From Arboricoccus pini (GTDB lineage Bacteria > Pseudomonadota > Alphaproteobacteria > Geminicoccales > Geminicoccaceae), in NCBI RefSeq assembly GCF_900187945.1, contig NZ_FYEH01000003.1, positions 284,721 to 348,720 on the forward strand: 64,000 nucleotides of DNA. The letters run 5' to 3'. Every line of letters starts with the position of its first letter. The first letter of the stretch is position 1. Positions 43,692 through 52,201 of the stretch are shown here, piece after piece. The position numbers and the translations under genes were made by a program. The notes under the pieces were generated by a model, which was not told the origin of the DNA, made no database searches, and was given only the letters and a program-made list of their open reading frames with translations.

Positions 43692-45494
43692 ATGGCCGAG
43701 CAACCGTCTGATCCAGGACTTCCGCATCCAGACGAGGTTGCCCGTGTCATGGCGGACATCGCAGCCAAGAGTAGATCGCTGGTCGAGGATTTCCTGCAAC
43801 AGCAAGGCGCCCAAAATCCGGAGCAGACGCCGGTATCCAGCGCCATTGGCTCTGCCTTCATCGAACTCACCACTCGCATGATGCGCAATCCGGCGCAGCT
43901 GATGCAGGCCCAGTTCGCCCTTTGGCAGGACTATATGCGCCTCTGGCAGGGCACGACCCAGCGGCTGCTTGGACAAGAATCCGAGCCGGTGATCAAGCCC
44001 GAGCGAGCCGATCGCCGATTCAAGGACAAGGCCTGGGACGACAATGTCCTGTTCGATTTCATCAAGCAGTCCTACCTGCTCTCCTCTCGCTTCGTGATGG
44101 AGCAGGTCACGGCCGCCGGCGACGAGGAAGGCGCCGACGTCCGGACACAGCGCAAGGTCGAGTTCTACACGCGGCAATTCGTTGATGCGATGGCGCCCAC
44201 GAACTTCGTCATGACCAACCCGGAGGTCTTGCGGCTGACCGTCGAGACGAAAGGCGAGAACCTCCTCAAGGGATTGAGGAATATGCTGGAGGACCTGGAG
44301 CGCGGCAAGGGCACGCTGAAGGTGCGCATGACCGACGAGGAGTCCTTCGAGATCGGCCGCAACATCGCGACCACGCCAGGCTCGATCGTCTTCCAGAACG
44401 ATCTCCTCCAGTTGATCCAATACAAGCCCACTACCGCGACGGTGCATCAGCGGCCGCTTTTGATCATTCCGCCCTGGATCAATAAATTCTACGTCCTCGA
44501 CCTGCAGGCCAAGAACAGCTTCGTCCGATTTTGCGTCGAGCAGGGCCTGACGACCTTCGTCATCTCCTGGGTCAATCCCGACGAGAAGCTCGCGCATAAG
44601 AGCTTTGAGGACTACATGACCGGCGGCGCGCTGGCGGCCGTCGATGCCGTCCTCAAGGCCACCGGCCAGAAGGACCTGATGGCCATAGGCTACTGCCTGG
44701 GAGGCACGCTGTTGGCAACGACGCTGGCCTACATGGCGGCCAAACGCGATGCCCGGATCAAAGCCGCCACCTTCTTCGCGTCTCTGGTCGACTTCCAGGA
44801 GCCGGGCGACCTTGGCGTCTTCATCGACGAGGAGCAGTTAAAGGCGCTCGAGGAGCAGATGCAAAAGCGCGGCTTTCTCGAAGGCTCGGAGATGGCCAGG
44901 ACCTTCAACCTGCTTCGCGCCAACGACCTCATCTGGTCCTTCGTCGTCAGCAACTACCTGATGGGCAAGGACCCCTTCCCCTTCGACCTTCTCTATTGGA
45001 ACTCCGACAGCACGAGGCTGCCGGCCGCCATGCACAGCTTTTATCTCCGCCGCTGCTACCACGAGAACAAGCTCGTCGAAGCGGGCGGCGTCACGCTGGG
45101 CGGCGTCAAGATCGACCTGCGTCGGATCAATCTGCCAGCCTACTGGGTCTCGACGCGCGAGGATCACATCGCCCCCTGGAAGAGCACCTATGCCGCAACG
45201 CAGCTCTACAAGGGCGAGAAGCGCTTCGTGCTGGCCGGCTCGGGCCATATCGCGGGCGTGATCAATCCTCCCACGAGCGAAAAATACGGCTATTGGACCA
45301 ACGAGGACCTGCCGGCCGATCCCCAGGCGTGGCTGGAGGGTGCCACCGCCCACCCGGGCTCATGGTGGCCGGATTGGGCCGGCTGGGCCAAAGCCAGGGC
45401 CGGCAAGCAAGTGCCGGCTCGCGAGCCCGGTCAAGGTAGTCTGCCGGCGATCGAGCCCGCCCCTGGCAGCTTCGTCAAGGTTCGCGCGGCCTGA
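43692..45494 (+). CDS. phaC: Class I poly(3-hydroxyalkanoate) synthase
   Basis: 600 residues, the class I length. An N-terminal helical domain (about 1–200) is followed by an alpha/beta hydrolase fold with the lipase-like box GYCLGG holding the nucleophile Cys335. The partners are Asp491 in REDHIAPW and His519 in GSGHIAGVINPP. PhaC polymerises (R)-3-hydroxyacyl-CoA into polyester granules. No phaA, phaB or phasin gene is adjacent. Confidence 0.96.
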   Translation: MAEQPSDPGLPHPDEVARVMADIAAKSRSLVEDFLQQQGAQNPEQTPVSSAIGSAFIELTTRMMRNPAQLMQAQFALWQDYMRLWQGTTQRLLGQESEPVIKPERADRRFKDKAWDDNVLFDFIKQSYLLSSRFVMEQVTAAGDEEGADVRTQRKVEFYTRQFVDAMAPTNFVMTNPEVLRLTVETKGENLLKGLRNMLEDLERGKGTLKVRMTDEESFEIGRNIATTPGSIVFQNDLLQLIQYKPTTATVHQRPLLIIPPWINKFYVLDLQAKNSFVRFCVEQGLTTFVISWVNPDEKLAHKSFEDYMTGGALAAVDAVLKATGQKDLMAIGYCLGGTLLATTLAYMAAKRDARIKAATFFASLVDFQEPGDLGVFIDEEQLKALEEQMQKRGFLEGSEMARTFNLLRANDLIWSFVVSNYLMGKDPFPFDLLYWNSDSTRLPAAMHSFYLRRCYHENKLVEAGGVTLGGVKIDLRRINLPAYWVSTREDHIAPWKSTYAATQLYKGEKRFVLAGSGHIAGVINPPTSEKYGYWTNEDLPADPQAWLEGATAHPGSWWPDWAGWAKARAGKQVPAREPGQGSLPAIEPAPGSFVKVRAA

Positions 45495-45613
45495 GGCTAG
45501 CCCCCGGAGCAGGGTGTCCCCACCGCGCTCCACATTGCACCCCGGCTCGACCGCCCTCGCCTTCCCGGGCCACAACAGCGCCCCGCGGCGCTGCTCGGCC
45601 GCTGCCTAGAGGG

Positions 45614-47080
45614 TCAGTCCGGAAAGCGTTCGATTCTCTCGTCGGTCTCGACGTCGCCCACCGCGATTTCGACGAAACGGGCGAGATCCGTGCCGTTATT
45701 GGCCACGCTATGGACAGCACCGCGCGGAATCTCCGCCGAATGGCCGGCCGCCAGGACACGTGTCGTACGCTCGATCTCGGCCACGGCCACGCCCTGGACC
45801 ATGATCCAGTAATAATCGCGGCCAATGTGCCGCTGGCGGGTCAGATGGCCGCCTGGATCGACGCTGACCTCGCGGACGCGAAAGCCCGGACCTCCACCGA
45901 TCGTGGTGAAATGACCCCATGGACGGTGCTCGCGAGCATGCGTCTCGGCCTGGGATCGACCCGCCTTGACGAGCTGGCCGACGACACCGCGAACAGCGTT
46001 GCTGTCGTCGAGATCGCCGATCAGGATGCCATCGGCCGTCTCGATCACCGCCAGGCCCGAGACACCCGCCAGGGCGACCAGACGATGCTCGGTACGGATC
46101 AGGTTGTTGCTGGCCCCCTCGACGATGCCGTCGCCCTGGACGGCATTGCCGTTGGCGTCCTTGGGCAGCAGATCGTAGATGGCACGCCAGGAACCAACGT
46201 CCGACCACTCGGGATCGGTCGGCACGACCGCGATCTTGCGGCTGCGCTCCATGACCGCCTTGTCGATCGGCGTCGAGAGGAGCTGGCTGAACTTGATGGA
46301 GTCCGGCAGGCCGTCCGGGCTGGTCTGCATGGTCGCGAAGACGTCGCTGACGGCCGCGGCAAGGCTGGGCTCGAAGCTCTCAAGTTCGCTCAGGAGCAGT
46401 TCGGCGCTGAAGAGGAACATGCCGCTGTTCCATAGATAGGCGCCCGACGCCAGCATGCGCTCCGCCTCGGCCAAAGGCGGCTTCTCGACGAAGCGCTCGA
46501 CCTCGTAGGCACGATGCACGCCGTCAGCAGCTTGAATGTCGAGGGCCGGGCCGGCGGCGATCCAGCCAAAGCCGGTCTCTGGACGCGACGGCTTGATGCC
46601 GAAGGTAACGAGACGGCCGGTGGCGGCGACAGTGGCGCCAAAGCGTGCCGCCTCGGCCAGGGCTGGAACATCGAGGACCAGATGGTCGGAAGGACAGACC
46701 CACATGATGGCTTCACCACCCCAGCGGGCCTTGACTTGATGGGCGGCCAGCGCGACGGCGGCAGCAGTGTTGCGCGGCTCCGGCTCGAGAAGAAGATTGC
46801 TAAGGAACCCGGACCCTAGCTCTGCCAACTGGCGGCGGACCAGGATCGCCTGGCCAGCGGCGGCGATGGTCACGACGCGCTCGGCCGGGGCGACGTCGAG
46901 CATGCGCTTAGCCGTCGCCTGGAGAAGCGAGGAATCACCGACGAGTTCGACCAGATGCTTGGGGAAAGCCGACCGGCTGAGAGGCCAGAGGCGTGTGCCC
47001 GACCCACCAGCCAGGATGACAGGAACGATCAAGGGACGATCACCCGGTACGGACGCGGCTATGGAACCGGCTTGGCTCAT
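45614..47080 (-). CDS. Mannose-1-phosphate guanylyltransferase / mannose-6-phosphate isomerase
   Basis: 488 residues from the ATG at 47080; a TTG 12 bp upstream sits closer to an AAAGG ribosome site and may be used. The N-terminal nucleotidyltransferase domain opens with PVILAGGSGTRLWPLSR and has the FVEKPPLAEAERML segment. The C-terminal domain is a cupin-type (type II) phosphomannose isomerase with RPWGHF and HIGRDYYWIMVQG. The bifunctional enzyme makes GDP-mannose for exopolysaccharide or LPS. It is isolated from other polysaccharide genes here. Confidence 0.93.
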   Translation of the reverse strand: MSQAGSIAASVPGDRPLIVPVILAGGSGTRLWPLSRSAFPKHLVELVGDSSLLQATAKRMLDVAPAERVVTIAAAGQAILVRRQLAELGSGFLSNLLLEPEPRNTAAAVALAAHQVKARWGGEAIMWVCPSDHLVLDVPALAEAARFGATVAATGRLVTFGIKPSRPETGFGWIAAGPALDIQAADGVHRAYEVERFVEKPPLAEAERMLASGAYLWNSGMFLFSAELLLSELESFEPSLAAAVSDVFATMQTSPDGLPDSIKFSQLLSTPIDKAVMERSRKIAVVPTDPEWSDVGSWRAIYDLLPKDANGNAVQGDGIVEGASNNLIRTEHRLVALAGVSGLAVIETADGILIGDLDDSNAVRGVVGQLVKAGRSQAETHAREHRPWGHFTTIGGGPGFRVREVSVDPGGHLTRQRHIGRDYYWIMVQGVAVAEIERTTRVLAAGHSAEIPRGAVHSVANNGTDLARFVEIAVGDVETDERIERFPD

Positions 47081-47360
47081 GAAGCGAAGCAACCTTTCAT
47101 CACGACAATATGGTCCGGCGCCGATAGCCGACGCCGGAGATCATTTTGCGGCCCTCAGGGACCCCCCGGTCGCCGGCCGAAACACGACGAGCCGCCCTCG
47201 AAAATCATGAGAGCGTCGGGATTGCATGAAAGGTAATCTATAGCCAATGCGGTGCTGCGGCAAGAATTGGCGCGATACAAGGATGCGTCAGTCCGTCCGG
47301 TGCGGGGCACCACGCACCGGCGGTGGTCCTTGCTGTCGCATCCATGGGCCCGCCTTGGCG

Positions 47361-47585
47361 TCAGTGCAGCCGGCGGGCGTTCCTGGTGACGGTCAAGGCG
47401 ATCAGATGCACGTCGGAACGTTCGATCTCTTCTTTGATGCGCAGCTTTTCCTTCTTCAGCCTGGAGAGCATGGCCGGATCCGGCAGGGGACGGTTCATCT
47501 CGTCGTGGATCTGCTGCTCGAGTCGCGCATGCTTGCTGCGCAGGCTGTCGACATGCTCTTGCATGGCCATCAGGAGGCTCCTCAA
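47361..47585 (-). CDS. YdcH/DUF465 family small coiled-coil protein
   Basis: 74 residues from 47585; Met6 or Met8 may be the true start. The pattern LRSKHARLEQQIHDEMNRPLPD...LKKEKLRIKEEIER is typical of DUF465, short antiparallel helical proteins of unknown function, common in Alphaproteobacteria. A second member is encoded divergently at 47778. Confidence 0.85.
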   Translation of the reverse strand: MRSLLMAMQEHVDSLRSKHARLEQQIHDEMNRPLPDPAMLSRLKKEKLRIKEEIERSDVHLIALTVTRNARRLH

Positions 47586-47777
47586 AGAGTGGTCGCTAAC
47601 AGCAGATTGATTGACCTGAAGGACACTTCCAAGCCTAAATCGTCATCGCCGTGTCATTTTTTGATTGGCAAACACATCAAATTCTTGCGACCGCGCAGCG
47701 GCCAGCCAGTCCCGTTTGCGAAGCAATCCAAGGGTGCTCCGAGGTGCGGCTTGTGCTAGCAAGAGCGTCCAAGAACG

Positions 47778-48011
47778 ATGGTGGCCAATTCCCGCATGGA
47801 CGATGATCGCAGGGTCAAGCCTGAGGATTACGATACCCGCCTCATGACGCTAAAGGCGGCGCACCGGGCGCTCGACGAGCGGATCAATCAACTGGTCCTG
47901 GAGCCGACGATCAGCCTGCTCGAGTTGCAGCGTCTCAAGAAGCAGAAACTGGTGTTAAAAGACCGCATCGCCCATCTCGAGCGTTATCGGATCCCCGACA
48001 TCATCGCTTGA
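47778..48011 (+). CDS. YdcH/DUF465 family small coiled-coil protein
   Basis: 77 residues. It shares the DUF465 pattern (LKAAHRALDERINQLV, LQRLKKQKLVLKDRIAHLER) with the gene at 47361, transcribed away from it. The first 20 residues are polar and specific to this copy; a second Met at residue 7 is a possible start. Convergent with purK, 10 bp apart. Confidence 0.85.
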   Translation: MVANSRMDDDRRVKPEDYDTRLMTLKAAHRALDERINQLVLEPTISLLELQRLKKQKLVLKDRIAHLERYRIPDIIA

Positions 48012-48021
48012 TGCGGCAGCG

Positions 48022-49134
48022 TCAGGAAGACGGTGCGAAACCCGGCGGATAGGGGCGCAAGAGGCGGTTGACATGGCCCATCTTGCGCCCCGGCTTGGGC
48101 TCCGACTTCCCATAAAGGTGGACAAACGTGCCGGGGAGGCCGAGGAGCGGCAGGAGCCGGTCGATATCGGCTTCGTCGCCCAGGAGATTCTCCATGCTAG
48201 CATCGGCGTGGCGGACGGGATCGCCCAGCGGCAGGCCGGTAATGGCGCGGACCAGTTGCTCGAACTGCGAGACGGTGCAGGCATCCATGGTCCAATGCCC
48301 GGAATTATGTGGACGCGGCGCCAGCTCGTTCACCAGAAGACGCCCCTCGGCATCCAAGAACATTTCGACGGCCAGCAGCCCCACGACATCCAGCGCCTCG
48401 ACGACGCGCTCTGCCAAGGACCGGGCTTCATCGAGGACCTCTGGCGCCTGCGGTGCCGGGGCCAGGGTCCTTTTCAGGATATGGTGCGCATGCTCGTTCT
48501 GGACAGGCACGTAGCTTTGCATCTGACCGTCCAGGCCGCGCGCCGTGACGACTGAAAGCTCGCAGACGAATGGCACGATCTGTTCGAGGATGAGGCCGCC
48601 CGGCGCTTTGCCCAGGGCGGCGAACGCCGATGCGGCGTCGCTTGGTGCGGCGATCAGGCGCTGGCCGCGTCCGTCATAGCCCATGCGCCGGGTCTTGAGG
48701 ATGCCACGGCCGCCGGTTTCCTTGAGGGCACGAGCCAGCTCGGCCTCGTTCTCGATGGCGAAGAAGGGAGTCACCGGAACACCCTGCTCCGCAACGAAGC
48801 CTTTCTCGAGCATCCGGTCCTGGGTAATCCGGAGCACGTTGGCGCCGGGACGAACGGGTACGTGTGCGGCGAGGAATTCCAGCGCCTCCACGGCGACGTT
48901 CTCGAATTCGAGCGTGACGACGTCGACAGACTTTGCGAATGCCAGCAAGGCCTCCTCGTCACGGTAGTCGGCGCGCGTCAGGGCGGCGGCGACGTCCCCG
49001 GCGGGGCTCTCCGCCTCGGGTGCCAGGATGTGGCAACGATAGCCGAGCCGGGCCGCTGCGAGCGCCGTCATGCGGCCGAGTTGACCGCCACCCAGGATGC
49101 CTATGGTCGCGTTGGGCGAAAGCCTGTCGGGCAC
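48022..49134 (-). CDS. purK: 5-(carboxyamino)imidazole ribonucleotide synthase PurK
   Basis: 370 residues from the GTG at 49134, with a GAGGA ribosome site; the open frame reaches much further upstream, but only inside purE. ATP-grasp fold: ILGGGQLGRMTALAAARLG near the start, KTRRMGYDGRGQ, and the EMFLDAEGRLLVNELAPRPHNSGHWT block. It converts AIR, bicarbonate and ATP to N5-CAIR in purine synthesis. purE precedes it by 13 bp, giving the two consecutive enzymes in one operon. Confidence 0.95.
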   Translation of the reverse strand: MPDRLSPNATIGILGGGQLGRMTALAAARLGYRCHILAPEAESPAGDVAAALTRADYRDEEALLAFAKSVDVVTLEFENVAVEALEFLAAHVPVRPGANVLRITQDRMLEKGFVAEQGVPVTPFFAIENEAELARALKETGGRGILKTRRMGYDGRGQRLIAAPSDAASAFAALGKAPGGLILEQIVPFVCELSVVTARGLDGQMQSYVPVQNEHAHHILKRTLAPAPQAPEVLDEARSLAERVVEALDVVGLLAVEMFLDAEGRLLVNELAPRPHNSGHWTMDACTVSQFEQLVRAITGLPLGDPVRHADASMENLLGDEADIDRLLPLLGLPGTFVHLYGKSEPKPGRKMGHVNRLLRPYPPGFAPSS

Positions 49135-49147
49135 GGTATGATGATCC

Positions 49148-49711
49148 TCAAATAGGCGAAGACGGCCGTTCGGCCACGGCCAGGGTCTGCTTGCGGCGCC
49201 AGTCTTGCAGTCGCCGGTCGAGGGCCGGATCGGCCAGCGCCAGGATGGCGGCTGCCAGCAGGGCCGCGTTCTTGGCGCCGGCCTCGCCGATCGCCAGCGT
49301 GCCGACCGGCACGCCGCCTGGCATCTGCACGATCGAGAGCAGGCTATCAAGCCCGTTCAGGGCATGACTTTTAACCGGCACGCCCAGGACCGGCAGATGC
49401 GTCGAGGCGGCAACCATGCCCGGCAGGTGGGCGGCACCGCCGGCACCGGCGATGATGACCTTGAGGCCAGCCGCCGCCGCGCCTTCGGCGAAGGCCACGA
49501 GCCGGGCCGGCGTGCGATGAGCCGAGACGATCTTGGCCTCGAATGGGATATCGAGCTCGGCAAGGATGCTTGCCGCCGCTTGCATGGTAGCCCAGTCGGA
49601 CTGGCTGCCCATGACGATCGCGACGTTCGCGACATTGGCGCTGCTTAGAGCGGCACCGCTCAAGGAGGCGCCGGCCCCCGGCCGATCGCGGTCGGCAGCT
49701 TCGCTCGTCAC
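49148..49711 (-). CDS. purE: N5-carboxyaminoimidazole ribonucleotide mutase PurE
   Basis: 187 residues. The first 28 are a variable extension; the core then has [10 protein letters not shown] at residues 34–43, the catalytic His65 in SAHRTP, and [11 protein letters not shown], all diagnostic. It moves the carboxyl group of N5-CAIR to give CAIR. Its ATG overlaps the csrA stop by 4 bp and purK follows 13 bp later, so csrA, purE and purK are one coupled unit. Confidence 0.96.
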   Translation of the reverse strand: MTSEAADRDRPGAGASLSGAALSSANVANVAIVMGSQSDWATMQAAASILAELDIPFEAKIVSAHRTPARLVAFAEGAAAAGLKVIIAGAGGAAHLPGMVAASTHLPVLGVPVKSHALNGLDSLLSIVQMPGGVPVGTLAIGEAGAKNAALLAAAILALADPALDRRLQDWRRKQTLAVAERPSSPI

Positions 49712-50013
49712 GGCTTCTCCTCGCTGGGCTCGTCCCGGTTTTCGTTCTCCCGCATGTGCGCGTCCTTGCCGACCGCGGGCAGGACCGGCTGGCCGATGGT
49801 CAGCCCCTCGGGCAAGGGATCGTCAAGGAGAGCGCGGGCCGCTTCCTCGTTTTCGGCCTTGATCTCGAGGAACACCTCCTCGCGCAACACCGAGACATGC
49901 GGGGGGAAAACGAACCCCAGCTTGACGATGCGGCCGCGCACCTCGACGACCCTGACCTCGATCGCGTTGTCGATGATGACGGCCTGACCCTCGCGGCGGC
50001 TCAGATAAAGCAT
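49708..50013 (-). CDS. csrA: Carbon storage regulator CsrA with C-terminal extension
   Basis: 101 residues; the CsrA core (1–60) keeps [15 protein letters not shown], the [11 protein letters not shown] strand and the RNA-binding Arg44 in [10 protein letters not shown]. The normal GINAP turn is replaced by GFVFPP. The last 40 residues are acidic and unusual for a protein that normally has about 61–75 residues. CsrA binds GGA motifs in mRNA leaders and often controls flagellar translation, which fits the divergent flagellar genes. It overlaps purE by 4 bp. Confidence 0.9.
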   Translation of the reverse strand: MLYLSRREGQAVIIDNAIEVRVVEVRGRIVKLGFVFPPHVSVLREEVFLEIKAENEEAARALLDDPLPEGLTIGQPVLPAVGKDAHMRENENRDEPSEEKP

Positions 50014-50070
50014 GCGGACATCCAGGACATACCCTGATGAGAGACGGTGCGACGGAAAGGCACGCCGGCG

Positions 50071-50086
50071 TTAACTAATTGTCAAC
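50071..50086 (+). promoter_or_regulatory. CtrA-like box before flgB (one mismatch)
   Basis: TTAACTAATTGTCAAC: TTAA, seven bases, then TCAAC, one base off the CtrA consensus TTAA-N7-TTAAC. It lies 65 bp upstream of the flgB ATG in the csrA–flgB divergent region. Confidence 0.5.
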
Positions 50087-50150
50087 CGCCCTTCGGTAGA
50101 GAAAGAGCGTCGGCCGAAGCTTCGGCATTTCTAGCCCGATCCAGGAAACG

Positions 50151-50561
50151 ATGCAGCCAGCTCTCTTCCAGTTGCTCTCGGCAAAGGCCAGCTACCTAGC
50201 CGACCGCCAGACTGTCCTGACCCAGAATCTCGCCAATGCCGATACGCCGCAATACCAGGCGCAAGACACGGTGAGCTTCGAGCGGGCGCTCTCCGCCATG
50301 GGCGGGCACCTGCCGGCACTGGCTACCGCTACGACCAATCCGATGCACATCGCCGTCCAGGGCAGCCTTGCCATGGAGGGCCGGGATGTGAGGACGCTGC
50401 GCGACGAGGGGGTGGAGACATCCCCCAGCGGCAACGCGGTCGTGGTCGAGGAAGAGGTGCAAAAGCTCGCCAAGACGCAGCTCGATCACGAGCTGACGAC
50501 CAGCCTCTATGGCAAACAGATGGCGATGTTGCGCCTGGCGATGAGCTCGAACGGCAGCTGA
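50151..50561 (+). CDS. flgB: Flagellar basal-body rod protein FlgB
   Basis: 136 residues, standard length. The rod-protein motif is seen as LTQNLANADTPQYQAQD near the N-terminus, and the C-terminus ends in a helical MLRLAMSSNGS segment. FlgB is the proximal rod subunit joined to the MS ring through FliE. AGGAAACG ribosome site. First gene of the flgB–flgC–fliE unit, divergent from csrA. Confidence 0.95.
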   Translation: MQPALFQLLSAKASYLADRQTVLTQNLANADTPQYQAQDTVSFERALSAMGGHLPALATATTNPMHIAVQGSLAMEGRDVRTLRDEGVETSPSGNAVVVEEEVQKLAKTQLDHELTTSLYGKQMAMLRLAMSSNGS

Positions 50562-50586
50562 GGCAAGGAGCATAGGGAGCGCTTCA

Positions 50587-50997
50587 ATGGATCTGAACGC
50601 GGCGATGCGTATCGCCAGTGCCGGCATGAGGACGCAGTCGGCCCGCTTGCGGGTCGTCTCGGAAAATATCGCCAATGCCGAATCGACCGGGACGACGCCC
50701 GGTGCCGATGCCTATCGGCGCAAGACCGTCATTTTCGGCCAGGCACTGGATCGCGAGCTTGGCACCAAGCTCGTCACGATCAGCCGCTATGACACCGACA
50801 AAAGCGACGAGCCCATGCGGCTGGATCCCGGCAACCCGGCGGCGGATGCAGATGGCTATGTCAAGATGCCCAACGTCAATTCGCTGGTCGAGCTCATGGA
50901 CATGCGCGAGGCGCAGCGCTCCTACGAGGCCAATCTGAACGCGCAGTCGATGGCGCGCTCGATGCTCGAAAAGACGATTTCGCTGCTCAAGAGCTGA
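50587..50997 (+). CDS. flgC: Flagellar basal-body rod protein FlgC
   Basis: 136 residues. The N-terminal rod motif reads VVSENIANAESTGTTPGADAYRRK and the C-terminal helix EAQRSYEANLNAQSMARSMLEKTISLLKS (in part: QRSYEANLNA) is typical of FlgC. It stacks on FlgB in the proximal rod. Starts 25 bp after the flgB stop. Confidence 0.96.
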   Translation: MDLNAAMRIASAGMRTQSARLRVVSENIANAESTGTTPGADAYRRKTVIFGQALDRELGTKLVTISRYDTDKSDEPMRLDPGNPAADADGYVKMPNVNSLVELMDMREAQRSYEANLNAQSMARSMLEKTISLLKS

Positions 50998-51070
50998 TTG
51001 CCGGCGCTGGGCGCCATGAGGCGCACGCGCGCAGGCACCCTGCCCGCACCGAAGACGGAGACTGGAACGA

Positions 51071-51385
51071 ATGTCGATAGAAGCCCTCAACCGCGCGGTG
51101 CGCGGCTATGGTCAGACGGCGAGCCTGCTGGGGCAGCAGCCGACGGCGGCGGCCAGCCAGACCGGTCAGGCCTCGTTTGCCGACCTCGTCTCGCAGCAGG
51201 TGGCACAGACCTATCAAAGCGTGGCCGGTGGCGAGAGCGCAACCGTCGCCGCCGCGCATGGCAGCACCGACACGCAAGCCGTGGTCGAGGCCGTCGCCCA
51301 GGCCGAATTGTCCCTGCACAAGCTGACGGCGGTGCGCGACAAGGTGATCGCCGCGTATCAGGACATCATGCGCATGCCGATCTGA
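51071..51385 (+). CDS. fliE: Flagellar hook-basal body protein FliE
   Basis: 104 residues. The N-terminus has an alanine/glutamine-rich linker; the conserved C-terminal part reads VVEAVAQAELSLHKLTAVRDKVIAAYQDIMRMPI (in part: AVRDKVIAAYQDIMRMPI), the FliE signature that joins the rod to the MS ring. GGAGACTGG ribosome site. Last gene before a 543 bp gap. Confidence 0.94.
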   Translation: MSIEALNRAVRGYGQTASLLGQQPTAAASQTGQASFADLVSQQVAQTYQSVAGGESATVAAAHGSTDTQAVVEAVAQAELSLHKLTAVRDKVIAAYQDIMRMPI

Positions 51386-51928
51386 TCGGCGCCATCGGCG
51401 CCACGGGCTCTGAATTCTGCGGCGCTGGCGATCATCTAGCGTCTGTCCTCTACCAGATCGAGCCGCCTCGAGCCGATGCGAAGGGAAGCCTGCTCCCCTT
51501 TGCCTCGCCAAGCTGGTGCCGGTGCGGTTGAGGGCGTGACGCGCGCCTCGATCGCCGTCCCCATCTGACAAGCCTGTGCTTCTTGCCACCGCCATGCTGG
51601 GCTCGCCAAAGGAGCGGGATGCTGCCTTGTCGGGTGCCGGCCCGGCCGATCGACCGGAAAGCCTGGGAAATCCTCCAGAGGCGAGGTGAAGCCTCCGCCG
51701 CCAACGGCGAGGGCGGTGCCCTGGCCCCGCCCTCGCCCGAATGAATCCGGTCCTTTGGACCTTGCGCACATGACCGAGCGGGCGGCGGCCATCGCTCGAC
51801 CGGCCTTGGAGCAAAGCTGAGTCTTCCAGGGCAGGGCCAGCTTAACGCGGCGTTAACCTTGACCATGCAAAAGCAAGGGCAAGCCGGGGAGCGTGGTGAC
51901 CGGCGATACTGCCGTCGGGAGTCCGGCC
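51386..51928. other. 543 bp gap between fliE and fliQ with the fliQ promoter region
   Basis: No credible gene; the frames present are low-quality on both strands. The last 90 bp hold a perfect CtrA-type box at 51842–51857. In related genomes fliE and fliQ are usually nearly contiguous, so the gap is unusual. Confidence 0.6.
51842..51857 (+). promoter_or_regulatory. Perfect CtrA box upstream of fliQ
   Basis: TTAACGCGGCGTTAAC matches TTAA-N7-TTAAC exactly. It ends 71 bp before the fliQ ATG. In Caulobacter the fliQR promoter is a classical CtrA target with the box overlapping the -35 region. Confidence 0.7.
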
Positions 51929-52201
51929 ATGACAGCCGAACAAGTCATCGATCTTTGCCGCGACATGCTCTGGGTCACCATCATGATCGGCGCGCCCGCT
52001 CTTTGCGCCGCGCTGGCCGTGGGCCTCCTGGTCTCTCTCTTCCAGGCCCTGACGCAGATCCAGGAAGCGACCCTGGCCTTCGTGCCCAAGGTGCTGGCGG
52101 TCTGCGGCGTGCTCGTCTTGACCATGCCGTTCGCGCTGGCCAAGCTCCTGGCCTTCACCCAGCAGATCTATGGCGGCATCAAGGGCCCGCTCTTGCCGTG
52201 A
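51929..52201 (+). CDS. fliQ: Flagellar export apparatus protein FliQ
   Basis: 90 residues from the ATG at 51929 (GGGAG ribosome site); a GTG 36 bp upstream is less likely because 88–90 is the family length. Two membrane helices (about 15–40 and 52–78) with the LVSLFQALTQIQEATLAFVPK motif between them, diagnostic for FliQ. Part of the FliP-FliQ-FliR gate. Its stop overlaps the GTG of fliR. Confidence 0.96.
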   Translation: MTAEQVIDLCRDMLWVTIMIGAPALCAALAVGLLVSLFQALTQIQEATLAFVPKVLAVCGVLVLTMPFALAKLLAFTQQIYGGIKGPLLP

